Source: Haemophilus paraphrohaemolyticus (GTDB lineage: Bacteria > Pseudomonadota > Gammaproteobacteria > Enterobacterales > Pasteurellaceae). From it: DNA of 64,000 bases. Shown here piece by piece: positions 1 to 9,485 of this stretch (positions are counted from its first letter, which is position 1; each line of letters begins with the position of its first letter). The stretch spans positions 223,258 to 287,257 of the forward strand of contig NZ_MUXX01000002.1 of assembly GCF_002015045.1 (NCBI RefSeq), read 5' to 3'. The position numbers were made by a program, and so were the translations under genes. The notes under the pieces were generated by a model, which saw only the letters and a list, made by a program, of their open reading frames with translations, did not search any database and was not told where the DNA came from.

Positions 1-978
1 ACCTTCACTGATCTCAAAGTGACCTAATGAACCTAATTGCATACCGACCCATTCAGTTGCATTGTTCATCATTGCTTTGAATGGTAATTGTTTAACACGA
101 GTTAAGATTAAGAAAACAATTAATAAACCTGTTGGTAACAATGCTTTTGCAACTTCTTTACCTGTTACGGCAGTATTATCTAAAGTATTTTCTACTTTCG
201 CTAAACCAACGCCTTTATTTGCTAAGAAGATTGATAAGAACATACCAATTGCACCACCTACTAATGATGGGAATTCGTAGTTTACTTGAGCAAGTAAGAA
301 ATAAGGTGCTACGCAAGCTAATACGCTTAAGTAAATGAAAACGATATTTTGACGAATTTCTTTCCAAGTTACGATAAAACTTAACGCAATCACAGGAATG
401 ATAAATGCCGCAATCGAGTGAATCGTTGCTGTCATAGAACCAATCTCTAAGATTTTATCTTCTGGAAGGTTCAATGGACCGAAACCAAACCATGTTGGTG
501 TACCTACTGCACCGAATGAAACTGGCACTGAGTTCATAATTAACGCAACAATCGCCACACGAATTGGGTTGAAACCTAAACCCACTAAGATTGGCGCTGC
601 AATTGCTGCTGGTGTACCGAAGCCACTTGCTCCTTCAATCATAAAAGCAAACGCCCAACCGATAATCATCAACTGTGCTACAGGGTTTGGGTTAATGTTA
701 CCTAGCCATTTACGCAGCGTGTTTGTTACGCCAGACACTTCTGAGAAGCGGTTGAAAAGAATTGCTCCGAAAATAACCGTTACAGGCGTTAATACATCAA
801 CCACCGCTGATGCAATTTTCGCACTAATAATAGAAACATCAGTCGCAAAGAAGATCAAATGAATAATTAACACTACTGCTGCAATCCAAGGTAGAGCAAC
901 GTAAGATGGGAGAGCATTACGTTTTACCATTAGGTAAATCAATAATACAATTGGGAAAATACTAAGAAATAGAGCCAT
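1..978 (-). CDS. lldP: L-lactate permease, LctP/LldP family (partial, C-terminus off the window)
   Basis: Inner-membrane permease that takes up L-lactate with protons. The 326 residues visible are the N-terminal part of a protein usually about 530 residues long; the frame is open to the window edge. It starts MALFLSIFPIV and is built of long hydrophobic segments. The family signature is clear in the stretch containing EGASGFGTPAA, then MNSVPVSFGA and GTPTWFGFG. The start at 978 follows an AGGTGA ribosome site. A CRP site and a -10 lie upstream at class I spacing, which fits control by carbon supply. The assignment to lactate rather than glycolate rests on family resemblance only. Confidence 0.9.
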   Translation of the reverse strand, partial: MALFLSIFPIVLLIYLMVKRNALPSYVALPWIAAVVLIIHLIFFATDVSIISAKIASAVVDVLTPVTVIFGAILFNRFSEVSGVTNTLRKWLGNINPNPVAQLMIIGWAFAFMIEGASGFGTPAAIAAPILVGLGFNPIRVAIVALIMNSVPVSFGAVGTPTWFGFGPLNLPEDKILEIGSMTATIHSIAAFIIPVIALSFIVTWKEIRQNIVFIYLSVLACVAPYFLLAQVNYEFPSLVGGAIGMFLSIFLANKGVGLAKVENTLDNTAVTGKEVAKALLPTGLLIVFLILTRVKQLPFKAMMNNATEWVGMQLGSLGHFEISEG

Positions 979-1033
979 AAGGTTCACCTACAAAAAAGAG
1001 ATATTTTTTTGATAGCAATTGCTAGTCGGCGTG

Positions 1034-1094
1034 ATTGTAAACGAGTTATTAAATAAAGATAGAATAATGTTACAGTTTTGTGAATTAGATCACG
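1034..1094 (-). promoter_or_regulatory. CRP site and -10 of the lactate permease promoter
   Basis: TGTGA-ATTAGA-TCACG at 1079-1094 matches the CRP consensus TGTGA-N6-TCACA at 9 of 10 core positions. On the minus strand a TACAAT hexamer (1039-1034) gives a start near 1026, which puts the CRP site about 60 bases upstream, the usual class I position. The rest of the 333-base gap (979-1311) shows nothing else I recognise on this side. Confidence 0.65.
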
Positions 1095-1246
1095 CTTTTT
1101 ATGTTTAATTGATTAAAAAATAGATGAGAAATTTTTGAGGTAATTCAAAAGAGGTAGCGATTTTGAGCCTAACTAAAGGCGTTTAGCGTGCTTTTAGTGT
1201 CGGTTTAAAATGAAAGTTATTTATAATAAAGAAAAGAAATTTTCAA

Positions 1247-1274
1247 CTTGAATAAAGTGAAAGTTTGTTACAAT
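1247..1274 (+). promoter_or_regulatory. putative promoter of the MetE-like gene
   Basis: TACAAT at 1269-1274, preceded at 15-16 bases by CTTGAA/TTGAAT (1247-1253), lies 38 bases before the start codon. The -35 match is modest. I see no MetJ box or riboswitch. Confidence 0.4.
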
Positions 1275-1311
1275 CCTTATAACAGATTTAAATAACAACA
1301 AAGGATTTTTT

Positions 1312-2457
1312 ATGTCTCAACTTTTCCCCAACGCACAGCCTCGTATTTCCGCCCCGTTCCGTTTTGATATTGTCGGCAGTTTTTTACGCCCTGAAACGTT
1401 AAAACACGCTCGTCAGCAATGTTCTTGTGGTGATATTTCTTGTGCAGATTTAACCCAAGTGGAAGATAGCGAAATTGCCAAACTGGTTGAACACCAAAAA
1501 GCGGTAGGCTTACACGCGGTGAGCGATGGCGAATTCCGTCGCACTTTCTGGCATTTAGACTTTTTAGCTGCACTTGATGGCGTGAAAGAAGTCGATGCAG
1601 AAAAATTCTCAGTACAATTCAAACATCACAACGTTCGCCCGAAAACCTTAAAAATCGTGGATAAAATTGATTTCTCTGAATCGCATCCATTTGTAGAGCA
1701 CTTCTGTTCATTACAAAAATTAGCAGACGATACCGAAGTAAAATTAACCATCCCTTCTCCGTCAATGTTGCACTTAATCACTAACGTACGTGCGACAGAT
1801 TATGTGGCAATTCCACGTTATGAAAACAATAACCAACAATTGTTAGACGATATTGCCGATGCGTACATCAAAGCGATGAATATTTTCTACAAACTGGGTT
1901 GCCGCAATCTTCAATTAGACGACACAAGCTGGGGAGAATTCTGTGCGGAAGATAAACGAGAAGCCTACCAAGCTCGTGGCTTTGACCTCGACCAAATCGC
2001 CAAAGATTACGTTTATATGGTCAATAAAATCATTGAGGCAAAACCTACGGATTTAGCGATTACAATGCACATTTGTCGCGGTAACTTCCGCTCAACGTGG
2101 TTCTCCTCAGGCGGTTATGAGCCTGTGGCAGAAACATTATTCGGCACTTGCCGTGTCGATGGTTTTTTCTTGGAATACGATAGCGACCGCTCGGGCGATT
2201 TCAAACCTCTCCGCTTTATTAAAGATCAACAAGTGGTGCTTGGCTTGGTAACTTCAAAAAGTGGCGAACTCGAAAATCGTGATGAAATCATCGCTCGCAT
2301 TAAAGAGGCAACGCAATATGTGGACATCAATCAACTTTGCTTAAGCCCACAATGTGGTTTTGCTTCAACCGAGGAAGGAAATATCTTGACCGAAGAACAA
2401 CAATGGGCGAAACTTGCATTTATTCGAGAGATTGCCCGCGAAGTTTGGGGCGAATAA
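1312..2457 (+). CDS. cobalamin-independent methionine synthase II family protein (C-terminal-domain-only MetE-like, YxjG type)
   Basis: Probable zinc-dependent methyltransferase that moves a methyl group to a thiol such as homocysteine. At 381 residues it corresponds only to the catalytic C-terminal half of MetE, which is about 750 residues. The zinc ligands of MetE are recognisable: His253 and Cys255 in HxC, Glu288 in FLEYDS, and Cys348 in SPQCGFAS. The start follows AAGGA. It is a single-gene unit closed by a strong terminator at 2477-2506. Because the N-terminal half of MetE helps bind the folate substrate, the methyl donor of this short form is uncertain, so I give no gene symbol. Confidence 0.85.
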   Translation: MSQLFPNAQPRISAPFRFDIVGSFLRPETLKHARQQCSCGDISCADLTQVEDSEIAKLVEHQKAVGLHAVSDGEFRRTFWHLDFLAALDGVKEVDAEKFSVQFKHHNVRPKTLKIVDKIDFSESHPFVEHFCSLQKLADDTEVKLTIPSPSMLHLITNVRATDYVAIPRYENNNQQLLDDIADAYIKAMNIFYKLGCRNLQLDDTSWGEFCAEDKREAYQARGFDLDQIAKDYVYMVNKIIEAKPTDLAITMHICRGNFRSTWFSSGGYEPVAETLFGTCRVDGFFLEYDSDRSGDFKPLRFIKDQQVVLGLVTSKSGELENRDEIIARIKEATQYVDINQLCLSPQCGFASTEEGNILTEEQQWAKLAFIREIAREVWGE

Positions 2458-2476
2458 AAAGAAATAACAACAGATG

Positions 2477-2506
2477 AAAAACGCACTTCGGTGCGTTTTC
2501 TTTTTA
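2477..2506 (+). terminator. intrinsic terminator after the MetE-like gene
   Basis: Stem AAAACGCAC / GTGCGTTTT with a TTCG tetraloop, followed by CTTTTT. It also rules out the GTG at 2491 as the hemW start, because that codon lies inside the stem. Confidence 0.9.
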
Positions 2507-2517
2507 AGGTTCAAACG

Positions 2518-3675
2518 ATGCAATTAACCCTTCCACCGCTTAGCTTATATATTCATATTCCTTGGTGCGTGCAAAAATGCCCCTATTGCGATTTCAACTC
2601 CCACGCACAAAAAGGCATTATTCCTGAAGCCGAATATATCGAACACTTACTTGCAGATTTATCGCAAGATTTGACCGCTTACAAAGAGGCTATTGGCGAG
2701 AGAAAAATCTATTCCATCTTTATTGGCGGCGGTACGCCAAGCCTATTTTCAGCCGAAGGCATCGGGCATTTATTGAGCGAAATTCAAAAACGCATTCCCT
2801 TTGAACAAGGCTTAGAAATTACCCTTGAAGCCAATCCTGGTACGGCAGAAACTGAGCGTTTTATTGGTTACGCCAAAGCTGGTGTAACTCGCATTTCAAT
2901 GGGGATTCAAAGTTTCGAGCCAGAAAAATTACTCAAACTTGGGCGAATTCACAACAGCCAAGAGGCGAAACAAGCGGTCAAATTTGCTCAAAATGCTGCA
3001 AGTGCAGGCTTAAAAAGTTTTAACATTGATTTAATGCACGGCTTGCCAAACCAATCGGTAAAACAGGCATTGGAAGATTTAAAACAAGGTATTGCGTTAA
3101 ACCCACCGCATCTTTCTTGGTATCAACTCACCATTGAGCCAAACACAATGTTTTATTATCGCCAGCCAACATTGCCTGATGACGATGAGCTGTGGGATAT
3201 TTTCGAACAAGGGCATCAGCTTTTAACTGAAGCAGGCTACGAACAATACGAAACCTCTGCTTACGCTAAAAAAGGTTTTCAATGCCAACATAATTTAAAC
3301 TACTGGCGTTTTGGTGATTACCTTGCCATCGGCTGTGGTGCACACGGTAAAATTAGCTACTCAACGGGCGAAATTTACCGCTTTAGCAAAACCAAACATC
3401 CGAAAGGCTATATGCGTGGCGAATACCAATACAGCAAAGAGTTAATCGCCCTTGAAGATCGCCCTTTTGAGTTCTTTATGAACCGCTTCCGCTTACTCGA
3501 AGCTGTACCAAAGGTAGAATTCGAAATGTACACAGGGTTATCGGCAAGAGTGGTTAAACCTACAATGGATTGGGCGTTGGAGCAAAATTACATTACCGAA
3601 ACCGAAATAGATTGGCAAATTACCCAACACGGCAAGTTGTTCTTAAATGAACTGCTGGAGAAGTTTTTGGATTGA
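2518..3675 (+). CDS. hemW: heme chaperone HemW (radical SAM, coproporphyrinogen oxidase-like)
   Basis: Radical SAM protein of the HemN family that binds heme and delivers it to target enzymes; older annotations call it oxygen-independent coproporphyrinogen III oxidase-like. With the ATG at 2518 (AAGG upstream) the protein is 385 residues. The iron-sulfur motif CxxxCxxC is Cys17, Cys21, Cys24 (WCVQKCPYC). GGGTPS follows, and the HemW-type QHNLNYW lies near residue 260. An upstream GTG at 2491 is in frame but sits inside the preceding terminator. True HemN has an extra cysteine after the cluster motif (CxxxCxxCxC); here it is absent, which supports HemW. Confidence 0.92.
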   Translation: MQLTLPPLSLYIHIPWCVQKCPYCDFNSHAQKGIIPEAEYIEHLLADLSQDLTAYKEAIGERKIYSIFIGGGTPSLFSAEGIGHLLSEIQKRIPFEQGLEITLEANPGTAETERFIGYAKAGVTRISMGIQSFEPEKLLKLGRIHNSQEAKQAVKFAQNAASAGLKSFNIDLMHGLPNQSVKQALEDLKQGIALNPPHLSWYQLTIEPNTMFYYRQPTLPDDDELWDIFEQGHQLLTEAGYEQYETSAYAKKGFQCQHNLNYWRFGDYLAIGCGAHGKISYSTGEIYRFSKTKHPKGYMRGEYQYSKELIALEDRPFEFFMNRFRLLEAVPKVEFEMYTGLSARVVKPTMDWALEQNYITETEIDWQITQHGKLFLNELLEKFLD

Positions 3676-3694
3676 TTAGCAAAAAAATTTAAGA

Positions 3695-3733
3695 AAATAA
3701 CCGCTTGTGATAAGATACAAGCGGTTTATTTTT
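3695..3733 (+). terminator. terminator made of an inverted pair of uptake signals
   Basis: ACCGCTTGT (3700-3708) and ACAAGCGGT (3717-3725) are perfect uptake-signal cores facing each other. They form a 9-base stem extended by AAATA/TTATT and followed by a T-rich run. It ends hemW transcription ahead of bcp. Confidence 0.85.
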
Positions 3734-3749
3734 ACGGAATTTTAACAAA

Positions 3750-4229
3750 ATGAATACCTTAAAAGCAGGCAATTTGGCCCCTCAATTTACCCTTTTAAAT
3801 AAAAACGAACGCCCTGTTTCTCTCTCCCAATTTGTAGGCAAAAAAGTCCTTGTTTATTTCTACCCCAAAGCCCTCACACCAGGTTGCACCACTCAAGCTT
3901 GCGGCTTACGTGATAGCCGCTCAGAACTTAACGCTTTAAACGTTGAAGTACTTGGCATTAGCCCAGATCTTCCGAAAAAATTGGCTCAATTTATTGAGAA
4001 AAAAGAGCTGAACTTTACGCTGCTTTCAGATCCAGAACATCAAGTAGCAGAAGCCTTTGGTGTATGGGGCGAGAAAAAATTTATGGGCAAAACCTATGAC
4101 GGCATTCATCGCATTAGCTTTTTAATCAATGAGCAAGGCGTGATCGAAAAAGTATTTGATAAATTTAAAACCAGCGAACATCATCAAATGGTAATTGATT
4201 ACCTAAAAGGGGAAAATTATGGGGCATAA
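3750..4229 (+). CDS. bcp: thioredoxin-dependent peroxiredoxin Bcp (PrxQ)
   Basis: Cytoplasmic peroxidase that reduces hydrogen and organic peroxides at the expense of thioredoxin. It has 159 residues, close to the usual 156. The peroxidatic cysteine is Cys46 in TPGCTTQAC and the resolving cysteine is Cys51, the atypical two-cysteine arrangement of the Bcp group. It sits directly behind an uptake-signal terminator and overlaps gmhB by 11 bases, so the two are probably translationally coupled. No functional link between peroxide defence and heptose synthesis is known to me. Confidence 0.93.
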   Translation: MNTLKAGNLAPQFTLLNKNERPVSLSQFVGKKVLVYFYPKALTPGCTTQACGLRDSRSELNALNVEVLGISPDLPKKLAQFIEKKELNFTLLSDPEHQVAEAFGVWGEKKFMGKTYDGIHRISFLINEQGVIEKVFDKFKTSEHHQMVIDYLKGENYGA

Positions 4230-4767
4230 AGCTATTTTTTTAGATCGCGACGGTACAATCAATATTGATCACGGTTACGTGCATAAAATCGACCATTTCC
4301 AATTTATCGAAGGCGTAGGCAAAGCGTTAAAACAGCTGCAAGATAAAGGCTATTTACTCGTGTTGGTTACAAATCAATCAGGTATTGCACGTGGTTATTT
4401 CAGCGAAGAGCAATTTACCCAACTCACTGAATGGATGGATTGGTCGCTTGATGAAGATTATGGCGTGGTGCTTGATGGTATTTATTACTGCCCACATCAT
4501 CCCGAAGGCAAAGGCGAATATCGTGAAGATTGCGATTGCCGTAAGCCCAAAGCAGGAATGTTCTTCCAAGCGATTAAAGATCTCAACATTGACCCAGCCA
4601 AATCGTATATGGTGGGCGATAAATTAGAAGATTTGCTGGCTGCCGAAGCTGCAGGTGTGCAAACTAAAGTGCTAGTTAAAACAGGCAAAGAAATTACAGA
4701 AGCAGGACGAGAAAAAGCGGATTTAGTTCTTGATAGCTTGGTGGATTTGGTGAGATTTGTGAAATAA
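4219..4767 (+). CDS. gmhB: D-glycero-beta-D-manno-heptose 1,7-bisphosphate 7-phosphatase
   Basis: HAD-superfamily phosphatase in the pathway from sedoheptulose 7-phosphate to ADP-heptose, the precursor of the lipopolysaccharide inner core. It has 182 residues. The nucleophile motif is DRDGT (Asp9, Asp11). A zinc loop is visible as CPHHP followed about 10 residues later by CDCRKP, and the HAD motif IV is MVGDKLEDL. It starts inside the end of bcp. Gene length and motif order match E. coli GmhB. Confidence 0.93.
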   Translation: MGHKAIFLDRDGTINIDHGYVHKIDHFQFIEGVGKALKQLQDKGYLLVLVTNQSGIARGYFSEEQFTQLTEWMDWSLDEDYGVVLDGIYYCPHHPEGKGEYREDCDCRKPKAGMFFQAIKDLNIDPAKSYMVGDKLEDLLAAEAAGVQTKVLVKTGKEITEAGREKADLVLDSLVDLVRFVK

Positions 4768-4770
4768 CTT

Positions 4771-4823
4771 CAAGCGATAAGATTTGCAAAACAATGTGCA
4801 GATCTTACCACTTGTGTTTTATT
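4771..4823 (+). terminator. long hairpin terminator after gmhB
   Basis: An 18-base arm at 4771-4788 pairs imperfectly (two mismatches, one G-U) with 4797-4814, followed by TGTTTTATT. It may also serve rlmD arriving from the other side, but the minus-strand tail is poorer in T. Confidence 0.7.
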
Positions 4824-4864
4824 AGGCATAGTAGACAAAATTGTTACTCAAAAGTTATTATATA

Positions 4865-6196
4865 TCAGTGCTTTACAAACACTGAAACCGACTCCAAATG
4901 CCCTGTATGTGGAAACATATCAATCATGGCAGATTTTTCTAATTTATAGCCCGCTTGAATCAGTTTTTCAGCATCACGAACTAAAGTCGCAGGGTTACAA
5001 GAAACATAAACAATGCATTCAGGATTGAGTTCACATAAGTGATCTAAAGCAAATAGTGCGCCGTTACGGGCAGGATCTAACAATACTTTATTGAACGGTT
5101 TATCTGCCCACGGCTGATCGGCAAAGCGTTCATCCAAGTTGGTTTGGAAAAATTCAACATTACTTAAGTTGTTTGTTTTGGCGTTCGCTTTTGCTTGATT
5201 AACCATTTCTTCGACACCTTCTACGCCCACAACATAATTCGCTTTTTGCGCGATCGGTAGCGTGAAATTTCCCATTCCGCAGAAGAGATCTAAAATGCGA
5301 TCTTGTGGTTGGATATCGAGCCAATTTAAGGCTGTTTCAACCATTTTCTGATTTAATTCACGGTTTACCTGAATAAAATCACGAACCCCAAAATGGAGCG
5401 TTAAACCGTTGATTTGATAGTAAGGAAACTCGCCAAACCAGTGTTCTAGCTGATTCTCTTCCGTCATTACAAATAGAGAAAGTTGCTCTTTTTCTGCGAA
5501 TTGAAGCAAATCCATGCGGTTTTTCTCATTCATTTCGCCTAAGTGTCGCAAAAACATTGCCACACTATTATCAGCAAGCACAAGCTCAATATGCCCAAGC
5601 AATTTTTTGTTTTGCCACATCACCACAAGTTGTTGCAGTTTCGGCAGTAAATCGGCAAGTGGTTTCTCTAAAATCTCGCAACGTTCAAGCGGTATGATTT
5701 GGTTAGAATTTTTCAGCCTAAAGCCCATCACCCACTCATTTTTTTGTTGAGCAATGCTCAATCGAGCTCGGCGGCGGTAATATTTGTCGCTTCCAACAAT
5801 CATAGGTTGAAAATCTATAGGTGTAGCTTGCAATTTTTGCAGGCGATGAAATAGTGCTTTTTGCTTTGCCTTGCGTTGCAATTCAAGGTCGATGTGTTGC
5901 ATTTGACAGCCGCCACACTTGGCATAATATTGGCAAAAAGGTGTTTGACGTTTTGCAGATTTGTTCAATATTTTGACCGCTTTCGCTCGCCCATATTGAC
6001 GCTTTTCTTCCAGCATTTGGATGTCCACTTCTTCGTCAGGCAAAGCATTTTCGATAAACCAGGTTTTACCATTGAGTTTTGCCACCCCTAAACCTTGATA
6101 ATCTAAAGATTGAATTTTGACAGTTTGACGAGCGGTCGATTTTGGAGATATTTTTGCAGAGTTCTTTGCAGTATTAGGGGTATAAAAAAGAGCCAT
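4865..6196 (-). CDS. rlmD: 23S rRNA (uracil(1939)-C5)-methyltransferase RlmD
   Basis: Methylates U1939 of 23S rRNA with S-adenosylmethionine. With the ATG at 6196 the protein has 443 residues and begins MALFYTPNT, aligned with the start of E. coli RlmD (MAQFYS); the upstream ATG at 6235 would add 13 hydrophobic residues and overlap the toxin gene. It has a TRAM-like domain, then an iron-sulfur cluster site (Cys88, Cys94, Cys97 in CxxxxxCGGC, fourth Cys in ERCEI). The methyltransferase domain (DLFCGMGNFTLP) carries the catalytic Cys400 in SCNPATL. It lies 13 bases after the yoeB-like gene and may be cotranscribed with it. Confidence 0.93.
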   Translation of the reverse strand: MALFYTPNTAKNSAKISPKSTARQTVKIQSLDYQGLGVAKLNGKTWFIENALPDEEVDIQMLEEKRQYGRAKAVKILNKSAKRQTPFCQYYAKCGGCQMQHIDLELQRKAKQKALFHRLQKLQATPIDFQPMIVGSDKYYRRRARLSIAQQKNEWVMGFRLKNSNQIIPLERCEILEKPLADLLPKLQQLVVMWQNKKLLGHIELVLADNSVAMFLRHLGEMNEKNRMDLLQFAEKEQLSLFVMTEENQLEHWFGEFPYYQINGLTLHFGVRDFIQVNRELNQKMVETALNWLDIQPQDRILDLFCGMGNFTLPIAQKANYVVGVEGVEEMVNQAKANAKTNNLSNVEFFQTNLDERFADQPWADKPFNKVLLDPARNGALFALDHLCELNPECIVYVSCNPATLVRDAEKLIQAGYKLEKSAMIDMFPHTGHLESVSVFVKH

Positions 6197-6209
6197 AAAA
6201 TAGAGTAAA

Positions 6210-6437
6210 TTAGTAATGATAACGACAAGAAGCAATTAAAATTGCTTCATCAGTTACGGTATAAACCAGTCTGTATTCTTCATCAATTCGGCGAGACCAA
6301 AAACCACTTAAATTAAACTTCAATGATTCAGGTTTTCCTATACCTTCAAAAGGCGTTCGTTGAATATCTTTGATGAGATTATTGGTGCGTTTTAGTTGTT
6401 TTTTGTCGGTGGCTTGCGAATAAGAAATAGCTTGCAT
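6210..6437 (-). CDS. orphan YoeB-family mRNA interferase toxin, shortened N-terminus
   Basis: Belongs to the Txe/YoeB family, ribosome-dependent endoribonucleases that cut mRNA in the A site. It has 75 residues against 84 for E. coli YoeB. From ATDKK to the end it is nearly colinear with YoeB, including RTPFEG, GKPE, LSGFWSRRI, EEYRLVY and the terminal CRYHY. The catalytic residues of YoeB (Glu46, Arg65, His83, Tyr84) correspond to Glu37, Arg56, His74 and Tyr75. The first beta strand of the family is missing; the frame upstream closes after three codons. No YefM-like antitoxin lies upstream (rapA is divergent there) or downstream (rlmD). It may be a decaying remnant or a silent toxin. Confidence 0.8.
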   Translation of the reverse strand: MQAISYSQATDKKQLKRTNNLIKDIQRTPFEGIGKPESLKFNLSGFWSRRIDEEYRLVYTVTDEAILIASCRYHY

Positions 6438-6531
6438 ATAAATTCCTTAAGAAAAATTGTACATTTGTCGCTTAGAGAATGCAATATCAGGCTCTGATTA
6501 CTTTTCTCTGCGTGAATGCAAAGCTTAAATT

Positions 6532-6540
6532 TGCTAAAAT
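6532..6540 (+). promoter_or_regulatory. extended -10 of the rapA promoter
   Basis: TG-C-TAAAAT lies 33 bases before the rapA ATG at 6574. No clear -35 hexamer is seen, as is common with extended -10 promoters. Confidence 0.5.
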
Positions 6541-6573
6541 ATTGCCTTAATGAATACAGAAAAAGAGGCGAAA

Positions 6574-9483
6574 ATGTTTGTCGTTGGGCAAAGATGGATT
6601 AGCGAATCCGAAAATAATTTAGGTTTAGGTCTAGTTTCAAATGTAGATAACCGCACAGTGACTATTCAATTCCCTGCTGCGGAAGATGAGCGAATTTATG
6701 CGGTTTCAAATGCACCGCTTACCCGCGTGCAGTTCCAAGTGGGCGATGTGATTACCGCTCAAGAAGGTTGGAAAATGCAGGTGACGCAAGTGATGGATAA
6801 TCAAGGTGTGGCGTTTTACTTAGGTAAACGAACGGATAATCAAGAAGAAAGCGTTTTGCCTGAAATGTTGCTTGATCACAAAATCAGTTTTAGCCGCCCG
6901 CAAGACCGTCTATTTTCGGCACAGATTGACCGTTCAGATCGTTTTTCGCTCCGCTATCGAGCTTTGCAGCACCAACAAGCACAGTTCCAATCTCCATTGC
7001 GCGGTTTGCGAGGCATTCGAGCCAGTCTGATTCCGCATCAATTGCATATTGCTAAAGAAGTAGGGCAACGTCTCTCTCCACGTGTATTACTTGCTGATGA
7101 AGTGGGTTTAGGGAAAACCATCGAAGCAGGGATGATTTTACAACAACAAATTTTTGCAGGTAGAGCGGAACGCGTGTTGGTGCTCGTACCTGAAAGCTTG
7201 CAACACCAGTGGCTGGTAGAAATGCTTCGTCGTTTCAACTTGCGTTTTTCACTGTTTGATGAAGAGCGTTGTGCAGATTTCGACAAAACGGACGAAGATG
7301 GCAACGATGCAAGCGAAAACCCGTTTGAGAGTGAATCGATGGTGATTGCTTCTATCGATTGGCTAGAAGCGATGCCAAATCGAGCTAAACAAGTGTTGGA
7401 ATGCGAGTGGGATATATTGATTGTCGATGAGGCACATCACCTTGAGTGGTCAGAAGATGTACCTTCGGTTGCCTATCAATTGGTGGAAAAACTGGCAAAA
7501 CAGATTCCGTCTGTCTTACTGCTTACCGCAACGCCTGAACAGCTTGGGCAAGAGAGCCATTTTGCTCGCCTCGCTTTGTTGGATTCCGATCGTTTTTACG
7601 ATTATGCTGCCTTTGAACAGGAACAAAATGCGTATCAACCTGTAGCTGATGCAGTGGCAACTTTGTTGAATGACAAGCTGTTAAGCGATGCGGAGCAGAA
7701 TGCTATTGCAGAATTATTGAGCGAAGAAGACACCGAGCCGATGTTTAAGATCATCAATAGCAAAAAATCGGCAGAATCGGACCGCTTGCAAGTACGCCAA
7801 GAGCTCATTAAAGAGTTGATTGACCGTCACGGCACAAGCCGCGTATTGTTCCGTAATACACGCCAAGGCGTGAAAGGTTTCCCTCGTCGTGAATATTATC
7901 AAATTAGCCTTGAATTACCGCACCAATATGCGAATGCGTTAAAAGTGATGAGCACAATGGGCTCATTACAGATGAGCGACCGTCTTTACCCAGAACGTTT
8001 GTTCCAACGTTTCAATCTAAATGCACGTTGGACTGAGTTTGACCCGCGTGTGGAATGGTTGCTCACTTTCCTGAAAAATCACCGTGATGAGAAAATCTTA
8101 GTGATTTGTAAACACGCAGAAACGGCAATTGCACTTGAGCAAATTTTGCGTGAAAAAGAGGCAATTCGCTCAGCGGTATTCCACGAGAAAATGTCGATTG
8201 TGGAACGTGATAAAGCCTCTGCTTACTTTGCGCAACAAGAAGAAGGGGCACAGGTGCTGATTAGTTCTAGCATCGGCTCGGAAGGGCGAAACTTCCAATT
8301 TGCCAGCAATTTAGTGCTATTTGGTTTGCCAGACAACCCTGACTTATTGGAACAAAGTATCGGGCGTTTAGACCGAATCGGTCAGAAAAAAGACATCAAA
8401 ATTCACGTGCCTTGCTTCGAAAATTCTGCACAATCTGTACTTGCTGATTGGTATCACCAAGGTTTAAATGCTTTTGGAGAAACTTGCCCGATGGGCACGA
8501 CACTTTACCGTGAATTTGACGAAGCCTTGGGGACTTATTTCCTCAACTCACAAACGGATGGATTTGCAGAATTAATTGCAAAAACCAATAAACGTCAAAA
8601 AGCTTTGAAAGCTGAGCTAGAGCATGGGCGCGACCGATTGCTAGAACTTAATTCCAACGGTGGTGAACAAGCCCAACAATTAGCTGATGAAATTGGCAAG
8701 CAAGATAATCAGCCACAATTGGTTAATTTTGCCTTGAATTTATTTGATGTGATTGGCGTGGAGCAAGAAGATTTAGGCGAGCAGAGTATTGTAATCCGCC
8801 CAACAGGGCATATGCTGGTACCCGATTTTCCTGGACTTTCGGAAGAGGGGAATACGGTAACTTTCAATCGTCAATTAGCGTTAATGCGTGAAGAGCTTGA
8901 ATTCTTAACGTGGGATCATCCGATGATCCGTAACGGTATTGATTTGATTACCTCGGGCGATATTGGTAAGTCTGCGGTGTCGTTGTTGATTAACAAAAAC
9001 TTACCCGCAGGCACCTTGTTGCTCGAAACTATTTTTGTTGTCGAAACGCAGGCACCAAAAGGCTTGAATCTTACGCGTTTCTTACCGCCAACACCAATTC
9101 GCGTGTTGTTGGATGCGAAGGGTAATAACTTGGCAGCACAAGTGTCGTTTAATGGTTTGGAAAAACAACTCAAGCCTGTCAACCGTCAAATGGCAAACCA
9201 AATTGTGAAAATGGCACGTCGTAATATTGAAAAATTGATTAAGCTGAGCGAGCAAAAAGTGATGGAACAAGCACCAGATATTATTGCTCAAGCGAAAGTA
9301 GAAGCGAATAGTAAATTACAAGCCGAATTACACCGCTTGGAGGCGTTGAAATCGGTGAATAAGAATATCCGTGATGATGAGATCCTAGCTCTTGAACAGC
9401 AATTGAATGAAACACTTGCACATCTTGAACTGGCAAATTGGCGATTGGATAGTTTACGTGTGATTGTGAGTAATCAGGAATAA
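6574..9483 (+). CDS. rapA: RNA polymerase-associated ATPase RapA
   Basis: SWI2/SNF2-type ATPase that binds core RNA polymerase and helps it recycle after termination. With the ATG at 6574 (AGAGG upstream) it has 969 residues, matching the E. coli length of 968; the start [10 protein letters not shown] aligns with the E. coli N-terminus, so the ATG at 6550 is unlikely. An N-terminal Tudor-like region precedes Walker A ([12 protein letters not shown], about residue 176). The DEAH box (VDEAHHLEW), the helicase C-terminal motifs ([22 protein letters not shown]) and the long C-terminal region of RapA follow. rluA starts 2 bases after the stop, the same pairing as in enterobacteria. Confidence 0.95.
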   Translation: MFVVGQRWISESENNLGLGLVSNVDNRTVTIQFPAAEDERIYAVSNAPLTRVQFQVGDVITAQEGWKMQVTQVMDNQGVAFYLGKRTDNQEESVLPEMLLDHKISFSRPQDRLFSAQIDRSDRFSLRYRALQHQQAQFQSPLRGLRGIRASLIPHQLHIAKEVGQRLSPRVLLADEVGLGKTIEAGMILQQQIFAGRAERVLVLVPESLQHQWLVEMLRRFNLRFSLFDEERCADFDKTDEDGNDASENPFESESMVIASIDWLEAMPNRAKQVLECEWDILIVDEAHHLEWSEDVPSVAYQLVEKLAKQIPSVLLLTATPEQLGQESHFARLALLDSDRFYDYAAFEQEQNAYQPVADAVATLLNDKLLSDAEQNAIAELLSEEDTEPMFKIINSKKSAESDRLQVRQELIKELIDRHGTSRVLFRNTRQGVKGFPRREYYQISLELPHQYANALKVMSTMGSLQMSDRLYPERLFQRFNLNARWTEFDPRVEWLLTFLKNHRDEKILVICKHAETAIALEQILREKEAIRSAVFHEKMSIVERDKASAYFAQQEEGAQVLISSSIGSEGRNFQFASNLVLFGLPDNPDLLEQSIGRLDRIGQKKDIKIHVPCFENSAQSVLADWYHQGLNAFGETCPMGTTLYREFDEALGTYFLNSQTDGFAELIAKTNKRQKALKAELEHGRDRLLELNSNGGEQAQQLADEIGKQDNQPQLVNFALNLFDVIGVEQEDLGEQSIVIRPTGHMLVPDFPGLSEEGNTVTFNRQLALMREELEFLTWDHPMIRNGIDLITSGDIGKSAVSLLINKNLPAGTLLLETIFVVETQAPKGLNLTRFLPPTPIRVLLDAKGNNLAAQVSFNGLEKQLKPVNRQMANQIVKMARRNIEKLIKLSEQKVMEQAPDIIAQAKVEANSKLQAELHRLEALKSVNKNIRDDEILALEQQLNETLAHLELANWRLDSLRVIVSNQE

Positions 9484-9485
9484 TT

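Noticed and set aside
62-862. Plus-strand frames in the first kilobase
   Set aside because: Antisense to the partial lactate permease, which has clear family motifs to the window edge.
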